Shown one piece after another: positions 16,271 through 25,057 of a stretch of 64,000 nt of DNA. Under the pieces are notes generated by a model. It was not told the DNA's origin. It ran no database searches and worked only from the letters and a program-made list of their open reading frames with translations. How positions within the stretch are numbered: the first letter of the stretch is position 1; every line of letters begins with the position of its first letter. Source of the stretch: Clostridiales bacterium (GTDB taxonomy: Bacteria; Bacillota; Clostridia; Christensenellales; Borkfalkiaceae); contig SVHN01000001.1 of NCBI GenBank assembly GCA_015055805.1, positions 124,001 through 188,000 on the forward strand, given 5' to 3'. Both the position numbers and the translations under genes were made by a program.

Positions 16271-17626
16271 ATGCTTAACAGGAAAGAAATTATAGAAACC
16301 ATCGACATGGTGGAAAAAGAACACTTTGACGTGCGTACCATAACTATGGGTATATCGCTTATACCATGCATAAGGGACGACGCTGAAAAAACCGCGCAAC
16401 TCTGTTACGACAGAATTTGTAAAAAGGCGGAAAACATAGTTAAAGTTGCTGAAGATCTCGGCGCAGAATACGGTATTCCTATAATAAACAAGCGCGTATC
16501 AATCACGCCTGCAAGCCTTTTGACGTCGTCTTTCATGGGCAAAGAAGTTGTGCTTGCAAAGGCACTTGATAAGGCGGCAAAGACGGTTGGCGTAGACTTT
16601 TTGGGCGGCTACTCGGCATTAGTTCACAAAGGTCTTACCAGTTACGAAAAGTCCTTTATAGAAAGTATCCCCGAAGCACTTGCTGTTACCGACAGAATGT
16701 GTTCGTCGGTAAACGTCGGCTCGTCCAAGGCAGGCATAAATATGGACGCAGTTCGCCTTATGGGCGATATTATAAAACAGACGGCGGATAGAACTAAGGA
16801 TAGGGACGGATTTGGCTGCGCTAAACTAGTAGTGTTCTGCAACGCTGTGGAAGATAACCCCTTTATGGCAGGCGCGTTCCACGGTGTTGGTGAAGGCGAA
16901 ACGGTAATCAACGTAGGCGTTTCAGGGCCGGGCGTTGTGCACCACGCATTAAAGAGCATAAAAGACGCGTCGGTTGACGACGTTGCGGAAGTTATAAAGA
17001 AAACGGCGTTCAAGATTACGAGAGCAGGTCAGCTTATCGCAAAGGAAGCGTCGAAAAGACTTAACGCCGAGTTCGGTATAGTAGACTTGTCGTTAGCACC
17101 TACGCCCGTTATGGGTGATAGCGTTGCGCATATACTAGAAGAAATCGGGCTTGAATCGGTGGGTGCGCACGGTACTACCGCAGCACTTGCAATGCTTAAC
17201 GACGCAGTCAAGAAAGGCGGCGTTATGGCAAGTTCTAACGTCGGTGGTCTTTCGGGTGCATTTATCCCCGTAAGCGAAGATATCGGTATGATAAACGCGG
17301 CAGAGAGCGGCGCAATAACCCTAAACAAACTCGAAGCAATGACTTGTGTTTGTAGCGTAGGACTTGACATGATAGCAATTCCCGGCGATACCCCTGCATC
17401 AACAATCAGCGGTATGATAGCAGACGAAGCGGCAATCGGTATGATAAACAACAAGACCACGGCGGTAAGAGTAATACCCGTCCCGGGCAAAGGCGTGGGT
17501 GAAAGGGTAGAGTTCGGCGGACTTTTGGGCAGCGCGCCTATAATGGAAGTCAATCCGTACGGCTGTGATAAGTTTATTTCTCGCGGCGGAAGAATGCCTG
17601 CGCCTATACATAGCAATAAAAATTAA
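16271..17626 (+). CDS. PFL family protein (DUF711/UPF0210)
   Basis: This 451-residue cytosolic protein is full length for its family. The family is distantly related to pyruvate formate-lyase/glycyl-radical folds, but its reaction is not known to me. Conserved blocks include TMGISLIPC near the N-terminus, [10 protein letters not shown] near residue 116, [16 protein letters not shown] near 195 and [19 protein letters not shown] in the C-terminal half. It follows the ACT-domain gene closely, and this arrangement is conserved in many Clostridia. The ACT protein is a plausible regulatory partner. Confidence 0.88.
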   Translation: MLNRKEIIETIDMVEKEHFDVRTITMGISLIPCIRDDAEKTAQLCYDRICKKAENIVKVAEDLGAEYGIPIINKRVSITPASLLTSSFMGKEVVLAKALDKAAKTVGVDFLGGYSALVHKGLTSYEKSFIESIPEALAVTDRMCSSVNVGSSKAGINMDAVRLMGDIIKQTADRTKDRDGFGCAKLVVFCNAVEDNPFMAGAFHGVGEGETVINVGVSGPGVVHHALKSIKDASVDDVAEVIKKTAFKITRAGQLIAKEASKRLNAEFGIVDLSLAPTPVMGDSVAHILEEIGLESVGAHGTTAALAMLNDAVKKGGVMASSNVGGLSGAFIPVSEDIGMINAAESGAITLNKLEAMTCVCSVGLDMIAIPGDTPASTISGMIADEAAIGMINNKTTAVRVIPVPGKGVGERVEFGGLLGSAPIMEVNPYGCDKFISRGGRMPAPIHSNKN

Positions 17627-17644
17627 CTTATCGGGGGACGGACC

Positions 17645-19396
17645 TTGGACAAAAAATATACTTGGGCGACGGAAGAGATTTACCCTTCGTCCGAACAATG
17701 GAACAAAGAATTTAATAGCCTATCAGAACGACTTGATTTTTCCGAATACAAGGGAAAACTCGGCAACGCCGACGATTTTTATAACTGCATGAAAGCGCAG
17801 GAAAAACTCGGCAGAGTTATGGATAAACTCAGCGTTTACGCAATGATGAAACACGACGAGGACACTAGGAACGCCGAGTACGACGCGCTTACTTCTAAGA
17901 TAACTGCGCTCGGCGCGAAGTTCGGCGAAAATACAGCGTTCGTCTTGCCCGAACTCACCGCGCTTGACGAGAGTGTTTTGATATCGTATATACAAAACCC
18001 AAAACTAAAAGAGTACGACTATTTTATTAAAGAGATATTAAAAGAGAAAGCGCACGTTTTATCTGAAAACGAAGAAAGATTACTTTCAATGAGTGCGGAA
18101 ACCATGTCGTCTTTCCGTGATATCTTCACTAAGATTGACAACGCCGACCTTCCGCTTAAAACCATAACGCATAAAGGTCAAAAGATTCCGCTAAGTCACG
18201 GCACTTACAGCGTGATACTTCACGGCGAAGATAGGGCGTTAAGAAAAAAAGCGTTCAACGAATACTATAACGCTTATATATCCCTTATCAACGTAATATC
18301 TTCGACCTATTACGGCAACGTAAAGAAAGGCGTGTTTTACGCAAAAGCCAAAAAATACGATTCTGCGCTTGACCGCGCGCTTATGGGCGAAGACGTTCCA
18401 AGGTCGGTATACGATAATCTTATAACCACCGTATCCGACGCTTTGCCTGATTTGCACGAATATATGGCTGAGAAAAAACGCCTTTTGGGACTAAATAAAA
18501 TGTATATGTACGACGTATACGTTCCCGTGGTTGAAGGCGCGGAATTAAAACTCGAATATGAAGACGCTTACGACTTGGTTATAAAAGGTTTAGAACCGCT
18601 AGGTGAAGAGTATAAAGAACTCTTGAAAAAGGCGAGAGACGAGCGTTGGATAGACGTTTATGAGTCCGAAGGTAAACGCAGCGGCGCGTATAGCGTTGCC
18701 GTTTACGACACGCACCCTTTCGTCTTACTAAACTATCAAAAGACCACGCACGACGTCTTTACCATAGCCCACGAAATGGGACACAGCATACACTCGTATT
18801 TTTCTAACCGCAGTCAATGCTACGCTAAAGCCGATTACAGAATTTTCGTTGCGGAAGTAGCAAGCACGGTCAACGAAGTGTTGCTTATAAGACATCTGTT
18901 AAACACCGAAAAGGACGTTAAACTTAAAAAGTATCTACTGTCGTATCTTTTGGAAATGATAAGAACGACCTTGTTCCGTCAAACCCAGTTTGCGGAGTTT
19001 GAACAGTTTGCGCACCAAACGGTGGAGAGCGGCGAACCGCTCACCAAAGAAAACCTTTCCGAGGAATACTTGCGCTTAAACAAGAAGTATTACGGGAAAG
19101 CCGTCGTTAGCGAAGGAAACATCAAGTACGAGTGGGCAAGGATACCGCACTTTTACAGGGCGTTTTACGTCTATAAATATTCGACAGGCATAATAAGCGC
19201 GCTTGCTATTGCCGACAGAATACTAAATGAAGGGCAGAGCGCGGTTGACGATTACTTTAAGTTTCTATCGTCAGGCGGATCGGATAGTCCGGTGGAATTA
19301 CTCAAGATAGCAGGAGTAGATTTAACTGATAAAAAGCCGTTTATCTCGGCGTTCAAGGTGTTTAAGGATACCTTGGAAGAGTTTAAGTCGCTCTAA
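17645..19396 (+). CDS. pepF: Oligoendopeptidase F
   Basis: This 583-residue M3B zinc metallopeptidase cuts short peptides in the cytosol. The zinc site HEMGHSIHSYF is near residue 375 and the third ligand region (VAEVASTVNEVLL) lies 25 residues on. The N-terminal helical region is typical. The start is a TTG at 17645, preceded by GGGGGA. The next in-frame ATG lies about 50 codons inside conserved sequence, so I keep the TTG. The gene sits 18 bases after the PFL gene. Confidence 0.93.
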   Translation: MDKKYTWATEEIYPSSEQWNKEFNSLSERLDFSEYKGKLGNADDFYNCMKAQEKLGRVMDKLSVYAMMKHDEDTRNAEYDALTSKITALGAKFGENTAFVLPELTALDESVLISYIQNPKLKEYDYFIKEILKEKAHVLSENEERLLSMSAETMSSFRDIFTKIDNADLPLKTITHKGQKIPLSHGTYSVILHGEDRALRKKAFNEYYNAYISLINVISSTYYGNVKKGVFYAKAKKYDSALDRALMGEDVPRSVYDNLITTVSDALPDLHEYMAEKKRLLGLNKMYMYDVYVPVVEGAELKLEYEDAYDLVIKGLEPLGEEYKELLKKARDERWIDVYESEGKRSGAYSVAVYDTHPFVLLNYQKTTHDVFTIAHEMGHSIHSYFSNRSQCYAKADYRIFVAEVASTVNEVLLIRHLLNTEKDVKLKKYLLSYLLEMIRTTLFRQTQFAEFEQFAHQTVESGEPLTKENLSEEYLRLNKKYYGKAVVSEGNIKYEWARIPHFYRAFYVYKYSTGIISALAIADRILNEGQSAVDDYFKFLSSGGSDSPVELLKIAGVDLTDKKPFISAFKVFKDTLEEFKSL

Positions 19397-19411
19397 TTAA
19401 AGGAGAAAATT

Positions 19412-20908
19412 ATGGCAGTTAAACAACCATTTGGCGAAATGCCACACAGTTTGGAAGCAGAACAGGCTCTGCTCGGTTGCTTACTTTTAGATACCAGAAT
19501 ACAGATAGAGATAGCCTCACATTTAGAAGAAAACGATTTTTACGCAGAGTCGCACAAGTATATCTTTGCGGCAATGGACGGAATAATAAAGGCAAACCAA
19601 CCCGTCGATATGGTTACCCTTACCGACGCTTTGGAAAAAGCAGGAACGCTAGAACAAGCGGGGGGTATAACCTATATCGCTGAACTGACCAACGTTATGC
19701 CGTCGTCTGCAAACTATCAAAGATACCTAGATATCGTTCTTCGCGACAGTCTTTTGAGAAAACTTATTAAAGGCTCGGCAGGAATAATCGAAGAGTGCAG
19801 AAAGAGTACGGATAAGGACGCCGCGCTAGCGTTTGCAGAAAAGACCGTTTACGATATCTCTAACGCAGAAGATACTAGTGAAATGGTAAGGCTAGATTCT
19901 ATAATGCCCGAAGTTATGACAAAACTTGACGAACTTACCAAGGATAAGTCGTCGGCAAAGGGCGTAATGACTACCTACAAAGAACTAGACAATATATTGA
20001 ACGGTGTACATAAGAGCGACCTTATGATTTTGGCGGCTCGTCCTGCGGTAGGTAAAACTTCGCTTGCAATGAACCTCGTTGAACACATAGCGCTTCAAGG
20101 TTACTCGTGCGCGGTATTCTCGCTGGAAATGGGTAGAGAACAGTTAGGCCAAAGACTTTTGTGTTCGGTTGCAGGTGTAAGCATGAGCAACGCAATGAAA
20201 GGTAAACTCAACAAAACCGAGTGGCTCAACATTGCAAAGGCAAGGGCAAAACTGTCGGGTGCAAAAATATTCATTGACGATTCGGCAATGATAACGCCTA
20301 GAGAAATGCTTTCCAAATGCCGTAGACTGAAAAATAGATTCGGCTTAGACTTCGTTATGGTTGACTATATCCAACTTATGAGCCCCGACAAGAGCAAGAA
20401 CAGCGATAACCGTCAGACTGAAGTCAGCGACATATCGAGAAACTTAAAGATAATGGCAAAGGAACTAAACGTTCCCGTACTTGCGCTATCTCAACTTTCA
20501 AGAACGGCGGAGAGTAGGGGCGGCAGACCGCAATTGTCCGACCTTCGTGAATCGGGCGCGATAGAGCAAGACGCAGATATAGTTATGTTTATTCACCGTC
20601 CCGATAAGGCGGTAACCGTAAAGGATAAAGACTTTGAAGAAGGCAAGGTCAAGAAGAACGTTGCCGAAATAGTCATTGCAAAACACAGAAACGGACCTAC
20701 GGGCGTAGTTGAACTGTACTTTAAGGAAGAATGCACTAAGTTTATCAACCTAAATAGGGACACGGGCGAACCCGAAGACAACGGCGCGCTAACCGAAACG
20801 CCTAAGGTCAATAACGCAGCGGTCAAGGAGTTTGAAGATCTTCCCGAACCGCCACCCGAAGACTTTGACGCGCCACCTATTAAATCTGTTGACGACGAGA
20901 TTTTCTAA
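19412..20908 (+). CDS. dnaB: Replicative DNA helicase DnaB
   Basis: This 498-residue hexameric helicase opens the replication fork 5' to 3'. The N-terminal domain begins MPHSLEAEQALLGCLLLD, then a linker, then the RecA-like core. Walker A ARPAVGKTS is near residue 210, Walker B FVMVDYIQLM near 312 and the arginine-finger region SQLSRTAESRGG near 355. The 60 C-terminal residues are acidic and proline-rich. AAAGGAGA precedes the ATG. rplI, a frequent neighbour of dnaB in Bacillota, is absent here, and pepF precedes it. Confidence 0.96.
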   Translation: MAVKQPFGEMPHSLEAEQALLGCLLLDTRIQIEIASHLEENDFYAESHKYIFAAMDGIIKANQPVDMVTLTDALEKAGTLEQAGGITYIAELTNVMPSSANYQRYLDIVLRDSLLRKLIKGSAGIIEECRKSTDKDAALAFAEKTVYDISNAEDTSEMVRLDSIMPEVMTKLDELTKDKSSAKGVMTTYKELDNILNGVHKSDLMILAARPAVGKTSLAMNLVEHIALQGYSCAVFSLEMGREQLGQRLLCSVAGVSMSNAMKGKLNKTEWLNIAKARAKLSGAKIFIDDSAMITPREMLSKCRRLKNRFGLDFVMVDYIQLMSPDKSKNSDNRQTEVSDISRNLKIMAKELNVPVLALSQLSRTAESRGGRPQLSDLRESGAIEQDADIVMFIHRPDKAVTVKDKDFEEGKVKKNVAEIVIAKHRNGPTGVVELYFKEECTKFINLNRDTGEPEDNGALTETPKVNNAAVKEFEDLPEPPPEDFDAPPIKSVDDEIF

Positions 20909-20909
20909 A

Positions 20910-21899
20910 ATGATAACCGAGATAAAAGTACTTTCAGAAAAGAGCGTTGACGAGGCTAAAAAAATACTTCTTAGCGGCGGAGTTGTCGGTATGCCCACCG
21001 AAACGGTTTACGGATTAGCGGCAGACGGAACTAACTCACAAGCCGTCAAAAAGATATTTGAAATAAAGGGTAGACCGTCAGATAATCCATTAATTGCTCA
21101 CGTCCATAAAGACTTCGACTTAAACAAGTTAGTCTATATAGAACAAGACTACGTTTATGACCTTATCAAAGCGTATATGCCGGGACCGTTGACCTTGGTC
21201 TTTAAGAGCAAAAACGTCGTGTGCAAAGAAGCCGTTTGCGGCGGACAAACCTTGGCGGTAAGAATGCCGTCGCATAAGGGTTGCGCACAACTTCTTAAAG
21301 CGGTAAATCTTCCGCTAGTTGCGCCTAGCGCAAATCTATCAAAGCATACAAGCCCTGTTACGGCTAAGCACGTTTATGACGACCTAAACGGCAAGTTGGA
21401 ACTTATACTTGACGGTGGAAAATGTTTGGGCGGAATAGAGAGTACCGTGCTTGACGTTACCGAAAAAACGCCTAGGATATTAAGGGCGGGGCTTATTACC
21501 AAAGAGATGATTGAAAAGGTTGTCGGTAGTTGTGAGATCGCCGAACATAAAAGTGGTGATAAGGTTAAGTCCCCCGGCGTAAAGTATACCCACTACAAAC
21601 CTAAATGCCAAACCGCGCTATACGAAGAGAGCGATTATGAGCAAGCCGCGGCAAGATACGAAAAAGAAACGGCTGATGGAAAAAGAGCGTACCTTATGTG
21701 TGCCGATTATATAGCCGATAAATATCCCAACCTTAAAGCGTTAAGGTTAGGCAATACCCCCGAAGAGATAGCGTCAAACCTATACGATAAACTTTTGGAA
21801 GGGGAAAAGATAGCCGATATAATAATAGCCGTAGCAATGCCCGACGAAAAGGGCGTTAATATGGGAATAATGAACAGATTAAGGAAGTCTTGCGGATGA
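20910..21899 (+). CDS. L-threonylcarbamoyladenylate synthase, two-domain form
   Basis: This 329-residue Sua5/YwlC-type enzyme makes threonylcarbamoyl-AMP for the t6A37 modification of tRNA. The N-terminal YrdC domain shows GVVGMPTETVYGLAADG and KGRPSDNPLIAHV. The C-terminal Sua5 domain starts near residue 220 after the SPGVKYTHYKPK linker. The frame is open further upstream inside dnaB, but the ATG at 20910, one base after the dnaB stop codon, begins the conserved region. The Shine-Dalgarno sequence is weak, so translation may be coupled to dnaB. Confidence 0.93.
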   Translation: MITEIKVLSEKSVDEAKKILLSGGVVGMPTETVYGLAADGTNSQAVKKIFEIKGRPSDNPLIAHVHKDFDLNKLVYIEQDYVYDLIKAYMPGPLTLVFKSKNVVCKEAVCGGQTLAVRMPSHKGCAQLLKAVNLPLVAPSANLSKHTSPVTAKHVYDDLNGKLELILDGGKCLGGIESTVLDVTEKTPRILRAGLITKEMIEKVVGSCEIAEHKSGDKVKSPGVKYTHYKPKCQTALYEESDYEQAAARYEKETADGKRAYLMCADYIADKYPNLKALRLGNTPEEIASNLYDKLLEGEKIADIIIAVAMPDEKGVNMGIMNRLRKSCG

Positions 21900-22330
21900 G
21901 AAAGATAGTATTTGTCTGCACGGGTAACACCTGTCGAAGCCCGATGGCAGAGATAATTATGAAAAACAAAATAAAGTCTGCGGGAATAACCGACGTCAGG
22001 GTAACTAGCGCAGGGCTTAGTGCTAAGACGGGCGCAAAAATGAGTGAAAACTCGTTTAAGGCGTTAAAGGCGTTAGGATTAAAACCTTACGGGTTTAAAT
22101 CAAAACCGCTTACAAAAAAGTTACTCTTTACCGCAGACGTTATAATCTGTATGACGAGCGAGCATAAAAGGTATCTTTCGGGATACGAGAACGTGGTTAC
22201 GGTATCCGAACTCACGGGGTTAAAAGACGTGCCAGACCCTTACGGCGGCAGTCTGGAAATATACAAGGCAACTTCACGCCATTTAGATGACGCGTGTGAA
22301 ATAATATTAAGCAAAATTGTTAGAAATTAA
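21896..22330 (+). CDS. ywlE: Low-molecular-weight phosphatase, probably protein-arginine phosphatase
   Basis: This 144-residue protein has the phosphatase loop CTGNTCRS at its N-terminus and the general-acid region DPYGGS near residue 115. In B. subtilis YwlE the threonine in this loop selects phospho-arginine, whereas tyrosine phosphatases carry an isoleucine there. The threonine is present here. The arginine kinase gene mcsB lies 1.7 kb downstream, which supports the assignment. The ATG overlaps the stop codon of the preceding gene (ATGA). Confidence 0.85.
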   Translation: MRKIVFVCTGNTCRSPMAEIIMKNKIKSAGITDVRVTSAGLSAKTGAKMSENSFKALKALGLKPYGFKSKPLTKKLLFTADVIICMTSEHKRYLSGYENVVTVSELTGLKDVPDPYGGSLEIYKATSRHLDDACEIILSKIVRN

Positions 22331-22343
22331 GGAGACGAAAATT

Positions 22344-22796
22344 ATGAAAGTAGCAATAGGTTGCGATCACGGCGGAATAAACTTAAAGCCGTTATTGATT
22401 GATTATCTTGAAAAGAAAGGCATTGAATACGTGGACTTCGGTTGTCACGACAAGACGTCGGTTGACTATAACGAATACGCGCTTAAAGTATCTAACGCAG
22501 TAGCAAACGGCGAGTGCGATAAAGGCGTTCTAATCTGCGGAACGGGAATAGGTATGAGTATCGTTGCAAACAAGGTTAAGGGCATACGTTGCGGACATTG
22601 TCACGACGTTTTCTCTGCAAAGATGACCAGACTTCATAACGACGCAAACGTCCTTGCGTTTGGCGAAAGGGTTGTTGGACCAGGACTTGCTATGGAAATA
22701 GTAGACGCCTTTTTGTCCACCGAGTTTAGCGGTGACGAAAGACACGCAAGAAGAGTAGCAAAAATAAAAGCCACCGAAGAAGAAAATTTTAAATAA
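22344..22796 (+). CDS. rpiB: Ribose-5-phosphate isomerase B
   Basis: This 150-residue enzyme interconverts ribose 5-phosphate and ribulose 5-phosphate. IGCDHGGINLK at the N-terminus holds the phosphate-binding His. GVLICGTGIGMSIVANK around residue 68 contains the active-site Cys and the anion hole. GERVVG lies in the C-terminal part. An upstream in-frame codon exists, but AAGGAGA fits the ATG at 22344. LacAB-type isomerases are related, but the single full-length protein and its context favour RpiB. Confidence 0.93.
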   Translation: MKVAIGCDHGGINLKPLLIDYLEKKGIEYVDFGCHDKTSVDYNEYALKVSNAVANGECDKGVLICGTGIGMSIVANKVKGIRCGHCHDVFSAKMTRLHNDANVLAFGERVVGPGLAMEIVDAFLSTEFSGDERHARRVAKIKATEEENFK

Positions 22797-22836
22797 AAAA
22801 GCGAATAAGTTTTTTAAGCAAAGGGGAAAAAGTAAT

Positions 22837-23715
22837 ATGAATAAACTTAAAAAAGCTATAATACCTGCGGCAGGACTAGGAACTAGATTTTTGCCGATAA
22901 CAAAAGCCGTGCCAAAGCCCATGCTTTCGGTGTTAGACAAGCCTACTATTCAATATATCGCTGAAGAATTAAGTTCGGTCGGCATAGAAGATATAGTAAT
23001 AGTGGTAAGTCCCGGTTCAGACGTAATACAACGCCACTTTGGCAAGAATCAGGACCTAGAAGACAGATTGTTATCCGACGGCAAAACCGCCCTTTACGAG
23101 ATAGAAAAGGCGACGCGCCGCTTTAACGTCCAGTTTGCAGTACAGGAAGTTCCAAACGGACTAGCAGGCGCGATACTGTGCGCAGAACCCTATATCGGGG
23201 ACGAGCCGTTTGCCCTTTTACTAGGTGACGAACTTATTTATGCAGGCGAGAACGATAAGCCGTGTATGAAACGCCTTGCAGAAATTTTTGAAAGCACGGG
23301 AAAGAGTGTAATCGCTACCATGGAAGTGTTTGGTGACGACGTAAGTAAATACGGCAATATCGGCATAGCAAACGAAGAAGACGGCGTAATGCAGGTGAGC
23401 GCGATAGTTGAAAAACCGAGCCTTGCTGAAGCCCTTTCAAACAACGCTATAATCGGCAGATACGTTTTGTCGGGCAAGGTTATGGGCATGCTTAAAACCT
23501 TAAAGCCAAGAAATAACGAAATATATCTTACCGACGCATTAGATACCTTAGCAGAAAACGGCGAACTTTTAGCAAGCTGTTTTGAAGGCAAAAGGTATGA
23601 CGTCGGCGACAAGTTCGGATATATTAAAGCCAACGTTGAGTTTGCGCTTATGAGTAAGGAAATAGGCGAAGATACTTCTGCATATATCAAAGAATTAGCA
23701 AAAAATTTGAAATAA
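22837..23715 (+). CDS. galU: UTP-glucose-1-phosphate uridylyltransferase
   Basis: This 292-residue nucleotidyltransferase makes UDP-glucose for cell-surface glycans and galactose metabolism. The signature AAGLGTRFLPITKAVPK is at the N-terminus, the LLGDELI metal-binding region near residue 128 and the VEKP motif near 192. AAAGGGGAAA lies before the ATG. It stands between rpiB and the mcs genes with short gaps. Confidence 0.95.
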   Translation: MNKLKKAIIPAAGLGTRFLPITKAVPKPMLSVLDKPTIQYIAEELSSVGIEDIVIVVSPGSDVIQRHFGKNQDLEDRLLSDGKTALYEIEKATRRFNVQFAVQEVPNGLAGAILCAEPYIGDEPFALLLGDELIYAGENDKPCMKRLAEIFESTGKSVIATMEVFGDDVSKYGNIGIANEEDGVMQVSAIVEKPSLAEALSNNAIIGRYVLSGKVMGMLKTLKPRNNEIYLTDALDTLAENGELLASCFEGKRYDVGDKFGYIKANVEFALMSKEIGEDTSAYIKELAKNLK

Positions 23716-23722
23716 AACTAAT

Positions 23723-24040
23723 ATGTACGTAAAGAGTTGTCCTTTCTGCGGAACTCGACTTGACGAGTTTTACGCAACGAGTATGTTGGGTTGTCCTAAC
23801 TGTTATAAAGCATTTGAGATGGAAATTAAACTTGCCTTAAAGAAAATTCAAGGCAGGGATTTTCACGTTGGAAAAACCCCAAGCGGCGTGGCGATAGATA
23901 AGGAACTCTTAAACGAATACAAAAAACTTTTAAGCGACAAAGAACTTGCGGTAATAAACGGCGATTTTGCCAAGGTCAACAGTTTATCCGCCGAGATTTT
24001 CAAACTAAAAAAGGAACTTAAAGATAGGGGGCTTATATGA
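23723..24040 (+). CDS. mcsA: McsA-like zinc protein, activator of McsB
   Basis: This 105-residue protein carries two CxxC pairs (CPFCGTRLDE, GCPNCYKAF) and a C-terminal UVR-type helical hairpin. It has the size and context of McsA but is shorter than the roughly 185-residue B. subtilis protein, with one zinc module rather than two. McsA activates the arginine kinase McsB. Its stop codon overlaps the mcsB start by 4 bases. The Shine-Dalgarno sequence is not evident, so coupling to galU is likely. Confidence 0.87.
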   Translation: MYVKSCPFCGTRLDEFYATSMLGCPNCYKAFEMEIKLALKKIQGRDFHVGKTPSGVAIDKELLNEYKKLLSDKELAVINGDFAKVNSLSAEIFKLKKELKDRGLI

Positions 24041-25050
24041 CGATTACCAATCCCGATATATATAAAGGTAATATCATAATGTCTAGAGTGCGTCTTGCCC
24101 GCAACCTTAAAGGTTATCCTTTTAGGACGGAAAATCCCGTCGTTGCAAAAGAGATAGTCAAAAAGGTAAACCGCGCTTTGGTTAGAACGGATACTTTCGA
24201 CCTATTTTATATGGCGAATTTAAGCGAGTTAAAACTTGAAGCGATGAAAGAGCGGCATTTAATTAGCCAAAACCTTATTGATAACCATGACTGCGGTGCT
24301 GCGCTTATCAATAAAGACGAGAGTATCTCAGTCATGATAAACGAAGAAGACGTCATAAGAGAACAATGCTTTATGCGCGGACTGAGTTTATCCGAAGCGT
24401 ATAAACGTCTTGACCATCTAGACGACGATTTAGCAAAGAACCTTGACATTGCTTTTGACGAGCGGTTTGGTTACCTTACCGCTTGCCCGACCAACTTAGG
24501 AACGGGACTTAGAGCGTCGGTTTTACTGTTTTTGCCGGCTCTTACCGAGAGTGGAAGAATATCCGCGCTCGTTAAAGAAATGAAAAAACTAGGTCTTACC
24601 GTCCGCGGACTTTACGGCGAAGGCAGCGATTCTGAAGGGTATATGTATCAGATAAGTAACGAAGTCACCTTAGGTGTTTCGGAATACGATATTATAAACC
24701 AAGTAGAGCAGACGGTAGAAGCAATCTGCATAGCCGAGCGAGAGCAGATGGAACGGCTTTTCGTAAAAGACGAGCTTAAAACTATGGACAGAGCAAAGAA
24801 GTCGTTCGGGGTGCTAACCAACGCCGTTATGCTAGGTTATAACGAATTTTTGTCACATGTAGCCTTGGTTAAACTCGGCGCAATGCTAGGTTTAATAGGC
24901 ATAAACAACATAGAGAGTATAGACGACCTTATAATACGAGTACGACCAGCAAACATTTGCGAACAGTACGGCAGGCGTTTATCGGCGATTGACCGCGACC
25001 TTTTCCGTGCGGAAATGGTCGGCAATCAACTACTTAAATTAAAGGAGTGA
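24037..25050 (+). CDS. mcsB: Protein-arginine kinase McsB
   Basis: This 337-residue phosphagen-kinase-fold enzyme phosphorylates arginines and so marks proteins for ClpCP. The ATP-binding SRVRLARNLKGYPF lies near the N-terminus, with the CPTNLGTGLRASVLL active-site loop near residue 150. The C-terminal RPANICEQYGRRL resembles the RDxxRA-type phospho-arginine-binding segment but lacks its exact form. GGGG sits just before the ATG. It is flanked by mcsA and clpC. Confidence 0.94.
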   Translation: MTITNPDIYKGNIIMSRVRLARNLKGYPFRTENPVVAKEIVKKVNRALVRTDTFDLFYMANLSELKLEAMKERHLISQNLIDNHDCGAALINKDESISVMINEEDVIREQCFMRGLSLSEAYKRLDHLDDDLAKNLDIAFDERFGYLTACPTNLGTGLRASVLLFLPALTESGRISALVKEMKKLGLTVRGLYGEGSDSEGYMYQISNEVTLGVSEYDIINQVEQTVEAICIAEREQMERLFVKDELKTMDRAKKSFGVLTNAVMLGYNEFLSHVALVKLGAMLGLIGINNIESIDDLIIRVRPANICEQYGRRLSAIDRDLFRAEMVGNQLLKLKE

Positions 25051-25057
25051 ATAGACT

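Noticed and set aside
17029-17616. 195-codon open frame on the minus strand
   Set aside because: It lies opposite the conserved PFL gene, has no ribosome site and is low-complexity. Similar antisense frames opposite coaX, hom, galU, clpC and the repeat genes were rejected for the same reason.
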